From the NCBI RefSeq assembly GCF_026262505.1, contig NC_067207.1, positions 5,216,252 through 5,280,251 on the forward strand: a DNA stretch of 64,000 bases, read 5' to 3'. Numbering within the stretch: position 1 is the first letter of the stretch; each line of letters begins with the position of its first letter. The translations under genes were made by a program, and so were the position numbers. The notes beneath the pieces are model-generated. The model made no database searches. It was not told the DNA's origin and saw only the letters and a list, made by a program, of their open reading frames with translations. Source of the DNA: Trichomonas vaginalis G3 (taxonomy: Eukaryota > Parabasalia > Trichomonadida > Trichomonadidae). Below are positions 55,558 through 64,000 of the stretch, piece after piece.

Positions 55558-57021
55558 ATGAGTGGAGGTCTTACTATCGATTTTGATTATATTGCGAACA
55601 ATATACAATCATACATCGATCAAAGAAACTTTTACGATATTATTGATGAAAATGACATTCCAACAGTCTTAGAGAAAACAAATCTAAACCCAAATGACTT
55701 TCAAACTCTTCTTTCGCAAGGTAAAACGAAATACAATTCATCTAAAATTTATGGTTTTGTTCGTAAGTGCAATGTTTCAGTTAATTCGTTCGAAGACGTG
55801 ATTAACGTTCTCGACAGTTACAAAAGTATTTTGAAACTTAAATCATCTGGAAACTTAATTGATTATTTAAATCAATATAAGACCGATTTTAATACTCTTG
55901 AAAATGAAAATAACAAATTCAAGGAAGAAATCAATCAACTTAAAAATGAAATCGCAACACTTAACAACAAAAACAATGAACAACTCCAAAATGAAGTATC
56001 AACACTTCTTAAACAAAATGCACAACTCATGGACGATATATTCAAATGCCATAATGAAAATAATAAATGACAGCAATCAATTAGTAAAATTGCAAAATTA
56101 ATTAAAATGCCTATGGATTTTGAAATGATGCAGACTTATAATTACCTTAAACAAATATCAGATGATGGAAATAAATTGATAATGGTACTTTCATGTGCAT
56201 GTGGATTAAGTGAAAAGAAAGGTGAGGAAGGATATACTACATTTCTTTGGGCATGTGTTCAAGGAGATCTTCAACTTGTAAGATCTCTTATTGAAGCAGA
56301 TTGTGACAAAGATGTGGCCAATGCAAGTGGATTTAATGGATTGCTTTTAGCATCATTCTATGGGCATCTTGGAATTGTCCAATATTTAATTGATAATGGT
56401 TTTAGCAAAAATTGGCGAGATAAAGAAAGGGGAATGAATGCAATTTTTGTTGCATCAACGGGAGGAAAACTTGAAGTTGTTAAATATTTACATAGTATTG
56501 GCTGTGATGTTAACTCTAAACAAAAAGATGGAGGAAATTGCATTTTTACAGCATCACAACAAGGTCATCTTGATGTAGTTAAATATCTTGTTTCGGTCGG
56601 AGGAAATCCGAATGAAAAGAATTTTCTTGGAGTTTCTCCAATTTATGCTGCAACATTTCAAGGTCATCTTGAAGTAGTCAAATATCTTGTTTCAATTGGA
56701 GCAAATCCGAATGAACAAGATAAGACTGGAAACTATCCAATCAATATTGCATCACAAAAAGGTTATCTTGAAATAGTTAAATTTCTCGTTCAAAGTGGGT
56801 GTAATAAAAATGAAAAAGGATTATTCAATGTCACTCCGCTTATGATCGCAGTAAGCGAGGGGCGCTTTGAAGTTGTCGAATATTTAGTTTCAATTCATGC
56901 TAATCTTAATGATAAAGACTGTATGGGCTTAACTCCACTTTATTATGCAAAACAAAAACAAAATCAAAATGAAAATCACAAAAAGATCCTGAATCTTCTT
57001 GTTCAAGCAGGTACGCAATAA
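55558..57021 (+). CDS. Ankyrin-repeat protein with trichomonad N-terminal domain (in-frame TGA)
   Basis: The frame has 488 codons, interrupted only by TGA at 56068-56070 (codon 171). The first part is the N-terminal domain seen in very many trichomonad ankyrin proteins (FDYIANNIQSYIDQRNFYDI at the start). A Glu/Asn-rich coiled coil follows (about 115-170). After the TGA the frame reads QQSISKIAKLIKMPMDFEMM and then eight ankyrin repeats, several close to consensus (GHLEVVKYLVSIGANPNEQDKTG). Such proteins are thought to be protein-binding scaffolds; partners are unknown. The second part also has its own ATG at 56107, so it could be expressed alone. The start is the ATG at 55558; an upstream TTG is not needed. 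The stop is TAA. Confidence 0.85.
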
Positions 57022-57787
57022 TTCGAATATTCATTGAAGAATAAAATTGAATTTATAAACAAAGTTTTCCTTTTTCCAAAATTCAAATTTATCATCATTC
57101 TTCATTTTGTTTGATCTGCAAGGATATAATAAAAGGATTGAGTAAATAAAAACATATTTAATCTATCAAATGTACTTAATCTCACTGTTATGATCGATAT
57201 AGTTGATACTGTGCAAACAGTTTTCATTGTATTGTTGAAAAATTCCTCAATAAAATTGGCTTGTTTTGACCGTGTAACTGTTTGCTCTGATTTTAGAGGT
57301 CGAGAAAGAGTTAATTTCGTGTGGTATTGTTTTGATTCAATATCAAATTTCATCTTGTTAAAAAGTAAATGCACTTTTTCGTCTTTTGATTTTGATATTG
57401 CAAAGAATTAATTTTCTTGATTTTCACTTAGACAGAACATCAAATCTATTGTTAAATGAAACATTTTTACAAGTGTTTATTGCTTGATATGAATGAAATT
57501 GTTATTTATCTCAATAAAATTCAAACAATTAAGTTATATATACATTCAATGCTGATTTATGAACACAAATCATGAAGTAAAAGATTTCACTTTATTAACT
57601 GCAGATTTTATCTTTGAATCTCAAAATTATAATTCAAATTTATACTAATATTCATTTATTTGATAGTTTTAGATTGACTTTTTATAAATGATAGTTTTTT
57701 ATTTATAAGATCAGAGTCAAAATCAATCCGAGGTAAGATAATATCGATAGAATAGTAAATTTTAAAGTCAAAACAAAAATAAGATGC
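57022..57787. other. Intergenic region between converging genes
   Basis: Overlapping frames of 73 and 90 codons on opposite strands at about 57102-57411 show no recognised motif and are not claimed. Confidence 0.45.
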
Positions 57788-59062
57788 TTACAATTCGGAA
57801 ATATCTGGTTGAGGAGCTTCCTTCTTGTTTTCTTCCTCAGAATGGTTGTCAATATGTTGTGTGTCATCATTTTCTGGCTGTTGAGTGTCAGGCATCCACC
57901 AGATACCCCAAACACCAGCAGCAACACAGATCCAAGCGAAAATGAAGAAGCCCCAGCTTGCGCCGATTCCTTTCTCCATCTGTGGCCAAATTAAAATGAC
58001 GATGCAAACGAAGAGCCAGTTAAGACCTGTAGAAAGGGAAATAGCGAATGATCTGACACTATCTTCGAACAATTCAGGGCAAATGAACCATGGAATTGGA
58101 CCATGACCAAGACCGAAGAAGAAGAAATCGAGGAAGATGGCAACAATTGGAATGATTGAGCTGAGATTCCATACACCAGCAGCCCATGTAAGTAAAAGTG
58201 TAACACCTTGGCCAAAACCTGAAATGACGAATGGAATTCTTCTTCCGAATTTACCAACGACGTAAGTAACGCTAGCTGTGGATATGCATTGTGATAAACC
58301 GACTAAAAGTGCGCAGACACTTGGATTAAGGTCAACTTTTGCATTTTCAAAGATTATTTCAAGGTTTGTATCCAAAGCGTTGATACCAGAGAACTGCTGG
58401 AAGAACATGAAGAAGAATGCGGCAATGATGGAAGGTGTGTTTTTCTTTTGGAATAAACTTTCTTTCTTGATGTTGGCGACTTCCTGATGCTTAAGCGCCA
58501 AAACGACGGGACTCTCTGGGACAAACCAGATAAGGCAGCAGAGGAGAACTGTGAAAACCATGCAGAGGAAAGTAACTAAACGCCATCCGCACCAAATACC
58601 AAGCAAATAGCAGTATGCCATACCAAGAGTAACACCGAACTGGTGGAGTGGGCCATACTGTCCTCTGTTTTCTGGTGGAGAAATTTCGACAATATACATT
58701 GAGCAAATTGTTGATAAGCCACCGACGCAAATGCCTTGAATGAATCTGGCAACAAAAGCTAACCATGAGAAACTTCTCTTTGTGATACCAATCAAGATCC
58801 AAGTAACTAATGCAATGCATGAGAAAATGAAACATGGAAGCTTTCTTCCGAGTTTTGGTACAATGATATTTGTAATTGGACCACCAATAATGGCTGTAAG
58901 TGAGCTTAGAGTACTGAACCATGTACCAGTACTATCTTTCCAACCAAGATCTGGAACAATTTGAGGACCTGCTGGAGAATAGTAACCAAGAGACTGACCA
59001 ACAAATGTGGATCCACATACCAAGATTAAAACATACAGGAGTTCTTTCCTGAAGAAACCCAT
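57788..59062 (-). CDS. MFS sugar-porter family transporter
   Basis: The 424-residue plasma-membrane-type protein has twelve predicted spans and the hallmarks of the glucose/sugar porter family. These are VPKLGRK between spans 2 and 3, EISPPENRGQ after span 4, and PESP after span 6. QQFSGINA lies in span 7, GKFGRR between spans 8 and 9, and PIPWFICPELF in span 10. It likely moves hexoses by facilitated diffusion or symport. The length is on the short side because the central loop is brief. The final 40 residues are an acidic, Gln/Asn-rich cytoplasmic tail. Sequence is intact and codon use is less AT-biased than in the surface families, so expression may be high. The substrate cannot be told from sequence. 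Confidence 0.93.
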   Translation of the reverse strand: MGFFRKELLYVLILVCGSTFVGQSLGYYSPAGPQIVPDLGWKDSTGTWFSTLSSLTAIIGGPITNIIVPKLGRKLPCFIFSCIALVTWILIGITKRSFSWLAFVARFIQGICVGGLSTICSMYIVEISPPENRGQYGPLHQFGVTLGMAYCYLLGIWCGWRLVTFLCMVFTVLLCCLIWFVPESPVVLALKHQEVANIKKESLFQKKNTPSIIAAFFFMFFQQFSGINALDTNLEIIFENAKVDLNPSVCALLVGLSQCISTASVTYVVGKFGRRIPFVISGFGQGVTLLLTWAAGVWNLSSIIPIVAIFLDFFFFGLGHGPIPWFICPELFEDSVRSFAISLSTGLNWLFVCIVILIWPQMEKGIGASWGFFIFAWICVAAGVWGIWWMPDTQQPENDDTQHIDNHSEEENKKEAPQPDISEL

Positions 59063-60070
59063 TTTGTATTTTAATTTCGAATCAATTTTTCAATAACCCG
59101 ATGACCACATTACATTTCAAAATATTTCAATAGTAATTTAGTATGAATTCAAACATATAATAAGATTCTTGATTGATTGTTAATTTATGGTCGAACAACC
59201 ATTCAATCTAACTCTATCAAAATCTTTGACTCTCTCAAACCATTCAAAACGAATCACGATAAAAACATTTCACTTTTCACTTTTAATATTTTAATGATAT
59301 ATTACCATATTTTACATTAAAAAATTTGAAAGCGCAAACCATCTCATATGATTAATATTACAAACACATTTACATGATCAAAATCACTATAGTTTTTTAT
59401 CTCCTCACAAAAAATAAACTGTTTCAATTAAAATTAACGATGAACATTTTACAATTAGAAATATTTAAGTGTAATATAATTGCTATCATTTTTTAAAAAA
59501 TCAAAAATTTATTCGAAAAAAAGAATTTTAAGGATAGAAATCAGATATATCTATTTTACTATATGAGTTAGCTTATATGCCGCAAAATCTAAGTTTTTAT
59601 CCAAACAAAATTTTTAAAATCGATCTTCAATCCAAGAGGATAGATTTATTCTTGACACACATTTGGAATGATCAAATCTTGTTTTATTGAGAGTCATTCT
59701 AAGGCTTAATTTTATGAGCGAATGACCACACATGAAAATTAAATGATTACATGACAATCAATATTCTCTCGTGATATACATCTGCAGAAATTGCTTTATG
59801 CATAGTATCGTCGAAATAAACGAATGACGAATAAGAATCAAATTCTCAATTCAGAGGAAATCAATCTGATGGAACGATGAGGGGGCACAAACTTGCCCAG
59901 TGAAGTGAAGTGAAAAGTGACAGGTTTACATATCAGAAATGTAAAGCGTCAGATTTGAAAAAAAAATAGATTAATTTATTATTATATGATAGAGAGATTT
60001 GGAAAGTTACTATCAAATTTGTAAGTAAGGGAAAAAAAAAGTAAGAAAGAAAAAAAATTTTTTTTTAAAT
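59063..60070. other. AT-rich region upstream of the transporter
   Basis: No gene, RNA gene or repeat was recognised. The segment next to the minisatellite (59980-60070) is rich in A and T runs. Confidence 0.5.
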
Positions 60071-60075
60071 AAAAA

Positions 60076-60957
60076 GCCACTCGCTTCGCTCGCGGTTGAC
60101 AAAAAGAACAAATTCGAAAAAAGATTGTACGAAATTACGAAACTAAGCCACTCGCTTCGCTTGCGGCTTAAGAAAAGAACAGATTCGAAAAAAGATTGTA
60201 CGAAATTACGAAACTAAGCCACTCGCTTCGCTTGCGGCTTAAGAAAAGAACAGATTCGAAAAAAGATTGTACGAAATTACGAAACTAAGCCACTCGCTTC
60301 GCTTGCGGCTTAAGAAAAGAACAGATTCGAAAAAAGATTGTACGAAATTACGAAACTAAGCCACTCGCTTCGCTTGCGGCTTAAGAAAAGAACAGATTCG
60401 AAAAAAGATTGTACGAAATTACGAAACTAAGCCGCTCGCTTCGCTTGCGGCTTAAGAAAAGAACAGATTCGAAAAAAGATTGTACGAAATTACGAAACTA
60501 AGCCGCTCGCTTCGCTTGCGGCTTAAGAAAAGAACAGATTCGAAAAAAGATTGTACGAAATTACGAAACTAAGCCGCTCGCTTCGCTTGCGGCTTAAGAA
60601 AAGAACAGATTCGAAAAAAGATTGTACGAAATTACGAAACTAAGCCACTCGCTTCGCTTGCGGCTTAAGAAAAGAACAGATTCGAAAAAAGATTGTACGA
60701 AATTACGAAACTAAGCCACTCGCTTCGCTTGCGGCTTAAGAAAAGAACAGATTCGAAAAAAGATTGTACGAAATTACGAAACTAAGCCGCTCGCTTCGCT
60801 TGCGGCTTAAGAAAAGAACAGATTCGAAAAAAGATTGTACGAAATTACGAAACTAAGCCACTCGCTTCGCTTGCGGCTTAAGAAAAGAACAAATTCGAAA
60901 AAAGATTGTACGAAATTACGAAACTAAGCCGCTCGCTTCGCTCGCGGTTTAAGTAAA
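60076..60957. repeat. Minisatellite, 71-bp unit, 13 copies of its core
   Basis: The core GCC(A/G)CTCGCTTCGCTTGCGGC recurs every 71 bp from 60076 to 60928 (12 intervals). It forms the top of a palindrome TAAGCC...GGCTTA, separated by a uniform linker (GAAAAAAGATTGTACGAAAT). Units are nearly identical except for an A/G choice in the core: A in units 1-5, 9, 10 and 12; G in 6-8, 11 and 13. The two end units differ most. It contains no gene. Confidence 0.95.
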
Positions 60958-61062
60958 CAACATATTTCAGATTATCGATACTAAAAATTTTTTTATTTTA
61001 TTACTTTTTTTTTTGCTTTTTTTTTAAAGCTTCTTAACTTAAATCATGGAATGTCTCAAAGA

Positions 61063-61482
61063 CAAAAGTAGCATACAGCATGTAAAGCTAAAGAAAGATA
61101 ATCATAATTAATACCTTAATTTTTAATATTACGCATTTTTAGGTGCAAAATTTAAAACATTCTAATGCAATAGAGCAGTTTCCAAAAGTAGCATACAGCA
61201 TGCAAAGCTAAAGAAAGATAATCATAATTAATACCTTAATTTTTAATATTACGCATTTTTAGGTGCAAAATTTAAAAACATTCTAATGCAATAGAGCAGT
61301 TTCCAAAAGTAGCATACAGCATGCAAAGCTAAAGAAAGATAATCATAATTAATACCTTTAAAGTTTAAAATCTTGATTTTTTTTAAAATCAAATATTTAT
61401 AACTTTAATACATACAGCTTAAACCTTATACTTGTTTTCTCTTGTGAGAAAGCAATCTTACAAAGCTAACAATCCTAAAAAA
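61063..61482 (+). repeat. Left terminal inverted repeat of the MULE
   Basis: Three subunits start at AAAAGTAGCATACAGCATG (61064, 61184, 61305), followed by about 110 bp of unique inner repeat ending CTAACAATCCTAAAAAA. It pairs with 63477 onward. Confidence 0.88.
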
Positions 61483-61552
61483 TTAAAATGGAATTATAAT
61501 ATTTAATCTAAAATTAAAATCAAAATTAAATGGGGTATTATTATTGTCGTCT

Positions 61553-61812
61553 GGCGGTTTTAGACGACAATGCGAATTTTCAAATAATAGGATTTTTAGC
61601 CAGATAAAGAGCTACTCCATATATCATGCGTGTTTGCATACTATATACATAGATGGAATTGATGTTCTTCCTTTATTTAGGTACCGAAACATGCTTGAAA
61701 AATCTATTTTTTAGACGACAATGATAATTTTGTCACTTTTCCAGACGACAATAATAATTTGTCACCTTTTTAGACGACAATAATAATTTTGTCACTTTTC
61801 CAGACGACAATA
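61553..61812. repeat. Short interspersed AGACGACAAT repeats inside the MULE
   Basis: The motif AGACGACAAT occurs at about 61562, 61712, 61742, 61772 and 61802, the last four spaced by about 30 bp. Each of those is followed by a GTCAC(C/T)TTT block. It lies just after the 3' end of the transposase gene and could be a subterminal binding or termination region. Confidence 0.7.
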
Positions 61813-61825
61813 AAACATCCTCAAA

Positions 61826-63274
61826 TTAAATAAAATGAGTTCTTTGTAATAATACTTTCAAGGTAGGATATATTTTAGTGGGATCTATTGAGTCATCACT
61901 AACAGCATTGAGCAATCTATTGAGCATTGAAATACTCTCGATTTTTCTTTGTCTTTTTACATCAATTTCTGCGTTAGTTGCTTTTTCCATGATCCTAATA
62001 ACACGGTCATCTGCTGGATTTTGATCAATTTTGAGTTTGATAACGAAAGATGGTATCACTTTTGTATAAATTTCTATAATAACATCATCAATTCTGAGAT
62101 TTTTTCGATCAGGAAAATAGTCATGTTTGAGTGCTCTAAAATGAGCTTCGGCAATATTGTTAGTTGCGTCGCCTTCACGCCTGTCACGAGCAATCCATCT
62201 TGATATGTTGTAACGCCATTGTCTGTTAAAGTATTGAGATGCTGTTGGATCTGTGTCGAGCAACTCCAGAACTTGATCATAGGCAGCATTTGCTTCTTCC
62301 TCATGTTCTGCACCTAATTTGAAGACTAAATCCTTCATCAAATTATAGAATTGTTCAAATTTTTCTTGAGAAGAAAACTTATTTGATTTGCGAAGAATTG
62401 CACGAAGAACATGTACTCCGCACCAAAGTATTTGAGCTTGTGGAATGCTTTCTTCTATTGCTTGAGCTATCTGTGGAGCACAGTCCATGCTAATGTATTC
62501 TGGCTCAATTGTTACCCATCTGAGATAGGAGCCCACGCAAACTTGAATGTTTTGATAAGTGTCTGGTTGACAAAAGAAACATAAAAAAGGGAAAATGTGA
62601 AAATCTTTGATTTTGCCAGTAAATGCATACAATGGAATGTTTGATCGCAACAATTTATAGGTGCTGTCTATATGAAATGTCTTGATACTATGCGCATAAG
62701 CTTTGCCTTCAAAAGGCGCGTAATAGAAACACATATTATTGTCTGAGACTTCAAATGCAATGAGATCATCTGGAGATTCTTCTTGTACTGTCTGAACAAA
62801 GATTTGCAATGACACAACATCGTCAGGAGAATATCTAGTTTGAAGAGCATGTATTCTCTCTGCAAATCGTTTGATTGCACGTGGTTTTTGAGCGTACATC
62901 TCTGGAATGGACGGACCTGTAAGAGGAATTTCAAGATCTTTGAATGCATTTAGCTGTGCTATCGCTCTTTGATTGTCATCTGTTTGGAAGTAATGTTCTA
63001 AATATTTGCGATAAAAGACAGACGAATATTGACTTTTGTCATTTGGGGCGGAATGATCATGTTCTTCAACTATTTTGATTAGTTTGTATTTATTTTGATC
63101 CAAGATTGCAACATTAAAATGTGCAGGACATTTTGGATATTTGCAGTGGAATGAAATCTGAGATCTTTCTTTCCTGACACGTTCACCATATCCATACTGT
63201 GCTTGTATTTCTTGTTTAACTCCAAATTTACAAAGATCCATAACAGTAAAGATAGTTTCTTCTTCTAATTCCAT
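61826..63274 (-). CDS. MULE transposase
   Basis: The 482-residue protein is intact. An N-terminal zinc-finger-like region (about 20-75; Cys44, Cys49, His72, His74) resembles the FLYWCH/WRKY-GCM1 fingers of MULE transposases and would bind the ends. The catalytic RNase-H-like domain shows FHIDSTYKLL (Asp203), ISMDCAPQIAQAI (Asp264), the MULE CGVH motif (Cys285, His288) and TNNIAEAHFR (Glu376). Together these make a complete DDE set. It would cut and join the element's ends. No second gene is present. It starts at the ATG at 63274, 12 nt after a TCATTT Inr, so it appears to use the host's promoter type. The stop is TAA. Confidence 0.93.
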   Translation of the reverse strand: MELEEETIFTVMDLCKFGVKQEIQAQYGYGERVRKERSQISFHCKYPKCPAHFNVAILDQNKYKLIKIVEEHDHSAPNDKSQYSSVFYRKYLEHYFQTDDNQRAIAQLNAFKDLEIPLTGPSIPEMYAQKPRAIKRFAERIHALQTRYSPDDVVSLQIFVQTVQEESPDDLIAFEVSDNNMCFYYAPFEGKAYAHSIKTFHIDSTYKLLRSNIPLYAFTGKIKDFHIFPFLCFFCQPDTYQNIQVCVGSYLRWVTIEPEYISMDCAPQIAQAIEESIPQAQILWCGVHVLRAILRKSNKFSSQEKFEQFYNLMKDLVFKLGAEHEEEANAAYDQVLELLDTDPTASQYFNRQWRYNISRWIARDRREGDATNNIAEAHFRALKHDYFPDRKNLRIDDVIIEIYTKVIPSFVIKLKIDQNPADDRVIRIMEKATNAEIDVKRQRKIESISMLNRLLNAVSDDSIDPTKIYPTLKVLLQRTHFI

Positions 63275-63283
63275 TTGAAATTG

Positions 63284-63289
63284 AAATGA
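63284..63289 (-). promoter_or_regulatory. Initiator (Inr) TCATTT of the MULE transposase
   Basis: The minus-strand TCATTT with its A at 63287 gives a leader of about 12 nt before the ATG at 63274. Confidence 0.5.
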
Positions 63290-63476
63290 AAATTAAAAAT
63301 TCAGAAATTTGAATAGATTTGGTCTGTAATTAAATGAGAATAGCAGTTTGTTCGTCATTGTTTGAGGCAAGAGTATTATAGGAATATTATATGATGGATT
63401 TGAGTTGCATATAAAGAGTGCAAAAGGATAAAGAGAGAAATTTTGTTAGATTAAATTATTAAATTTTAATTCTTTA

Positions 63477-64000
63477 TTTTTTAGGATTGTTAGCTTTGTA
63501 AGATTGCTTTCTCACAAGAGAAAACAAGTATAAGGTTTAAGCTGTATGTATTAAAGTTATAAATATTTGATTTTAAAAAAAATCAAGATTTTAAACTTTA
63601 AAGGTATTAATTATGATTATCTTTCTTTAGCTTTGCATGCTGTATGCTACTTTTGGAAACTGCTCTATTGTATTAGAATGTTTTTAAATTTTGCACCTAA
63701 AAATGCGTAATATTAAAAATTAAGGTATTAATTATGATTATCTTTCTTTAGCTTTCATGCTGTATGCTACTTTTGGAAACTGCTCTATTGTATTAGAATG
63801 TTTTTAAATTTTGCACCTAAAAATGCGTAATATTAAAAATTAAGGTATTAATTATGATTATCTTTCTTTAGCTTTGCATGCTGTATGCTACTTTTGGAAA
63901 CTGCTCTATTGTATTAGAATGTTTTTAAATTTTGCACCTAAAAATGCGTAATATTAAAAATTAAGGTATTAATTATGATTATCTTTCTTTAGCTTTACAT
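63477..64000 (-). repeat. Right terminal inverted repeat of the MULE (cut by window end)
   Basis: This is the inverse of 61063-61482 with at least one extra subunit (subunit motifs at 63648, 63768 and 63889, and a fourth reaching the window edge). Confidence 0.88.

Larger units (their letters stand above)
61063..64000 (-). mobile_element. Mutator-like DNA transposon (MULE), right end outside the window
   Basis: Long inverted repeats built of tandem 120-bp subunits (61063-61482; 63477-64000 and beyond) flank one intact MULE transposase gene. Coordinates of paired bases sum to 124959. The right repeat has one more subunit than the left. The outermost right subunit carries the same GCTTTACAT variant as the outermost left one, so the true right end should lie about 20 bp past the window. 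An intact transposase and matching ends make it a candidate autonomous copy. Confidence 0.85.

Noticed and set aside
15179-56070. In-frame TGA as selenocysteine or as a reassigned sense codon
   Set aside because: Other genes of this window end in TGA (4112, 27472), long genes contain none, none of the four sites resembles a selenoprotein active site, and no SECIS-like element was seen. Read-through is kept as an open finding.
1-64000. Polinton/Maverick or LTR-type elements, common in trichomonads
   Set aside because: No capsid, polymerase, integrase or long terminal direct repeats were seen. The only transposase gene is of the MULE type.

Overview
This window looks like nuclear DNA of a parabasalid protist. 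A trichomonad (Tritrichomonas or Trichomonas) fits best, but the species cannot be fixed from sequence alone. The clues are AT-rich intergenic DNA, genes without introns, and BspA-like leucine-rich repeat, ankyrin, R2R3-Myb, Rab and Patched-like proteins. There are also large TmcB/cyclase-like membrane proteins and bacterial-type metabolic enzymes (deoxyribose-phosphate aldolase, a RibD-C reductase). Several start codons sit about 7-14 bases after a TCA(C/T)(T/A) motif, which matches the trichomonad initiator (Inr).

Layout. 1-3.7 kb: a TTAA-flanked DNA element, then a BspA-like surface protein. 3.7-9.9 kb: a MON2-like HEAT scaffold (minus), deoC (plus) and two ankyrin-gene relics. 10-12.1 kb: a Pmp-like membrane-protein pseudogene split by a second TTAA element. 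12.4-25.2 kb: two broken paralogues of a TmcB/PAS/cyclase-like receptor. Between them lie a 575-bp-arm palindrome carrying two divergent copies of ribosomal protein eS30 and a RibD-C reductase gene. 26.5-29.5 kb: a Rab GTPase, a type I membrane protein, and a third TTAA element inserted next to its start. 31.1-32.7 kb: a fold-back element ending in arrays of short hairpins. 34.5-41.4 kb: three tandem paralogues of an Ig-like-domain type I surface protein (one intact, one with a stop codon, one frameshifted). 42.5 kb: tRNA-Asn. 44-46.7 kb: a glycosyltransferase-like protein and a two-repeat Myb protein. 47.5-50.1 kb: tandem repeats, a GC-rich RNA-like island and a second fold-back element. 52-59 kb: a Patched/NPC1-like transporter, an ankyrin protein and an MFS sugar transporter. 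60-64 kb: a 13-copy minisatellite and a Mutator-like transposon with an intact transposase, which runs off the right edge.

Two themes run through the window. First, mobile DNA is young and diverse: three nearly identical TTAA elements, two fold-back elements and one MULE. Second, many multigene-family members are freshly broken, several by a single in-frame TGA in an otherwise continuous reading frame. Such stops occur in four genes, and all four TGAs follow an NAA codon. This could be recent decay, sequence error or read-through. The least familiar structures are the fold-back elements (hairpin arrays around a conserved core and spacer) and the GC-rich structured island at 47.8 kb. No RNA virus, retrovirus-like or Polinton-like element was recognised.
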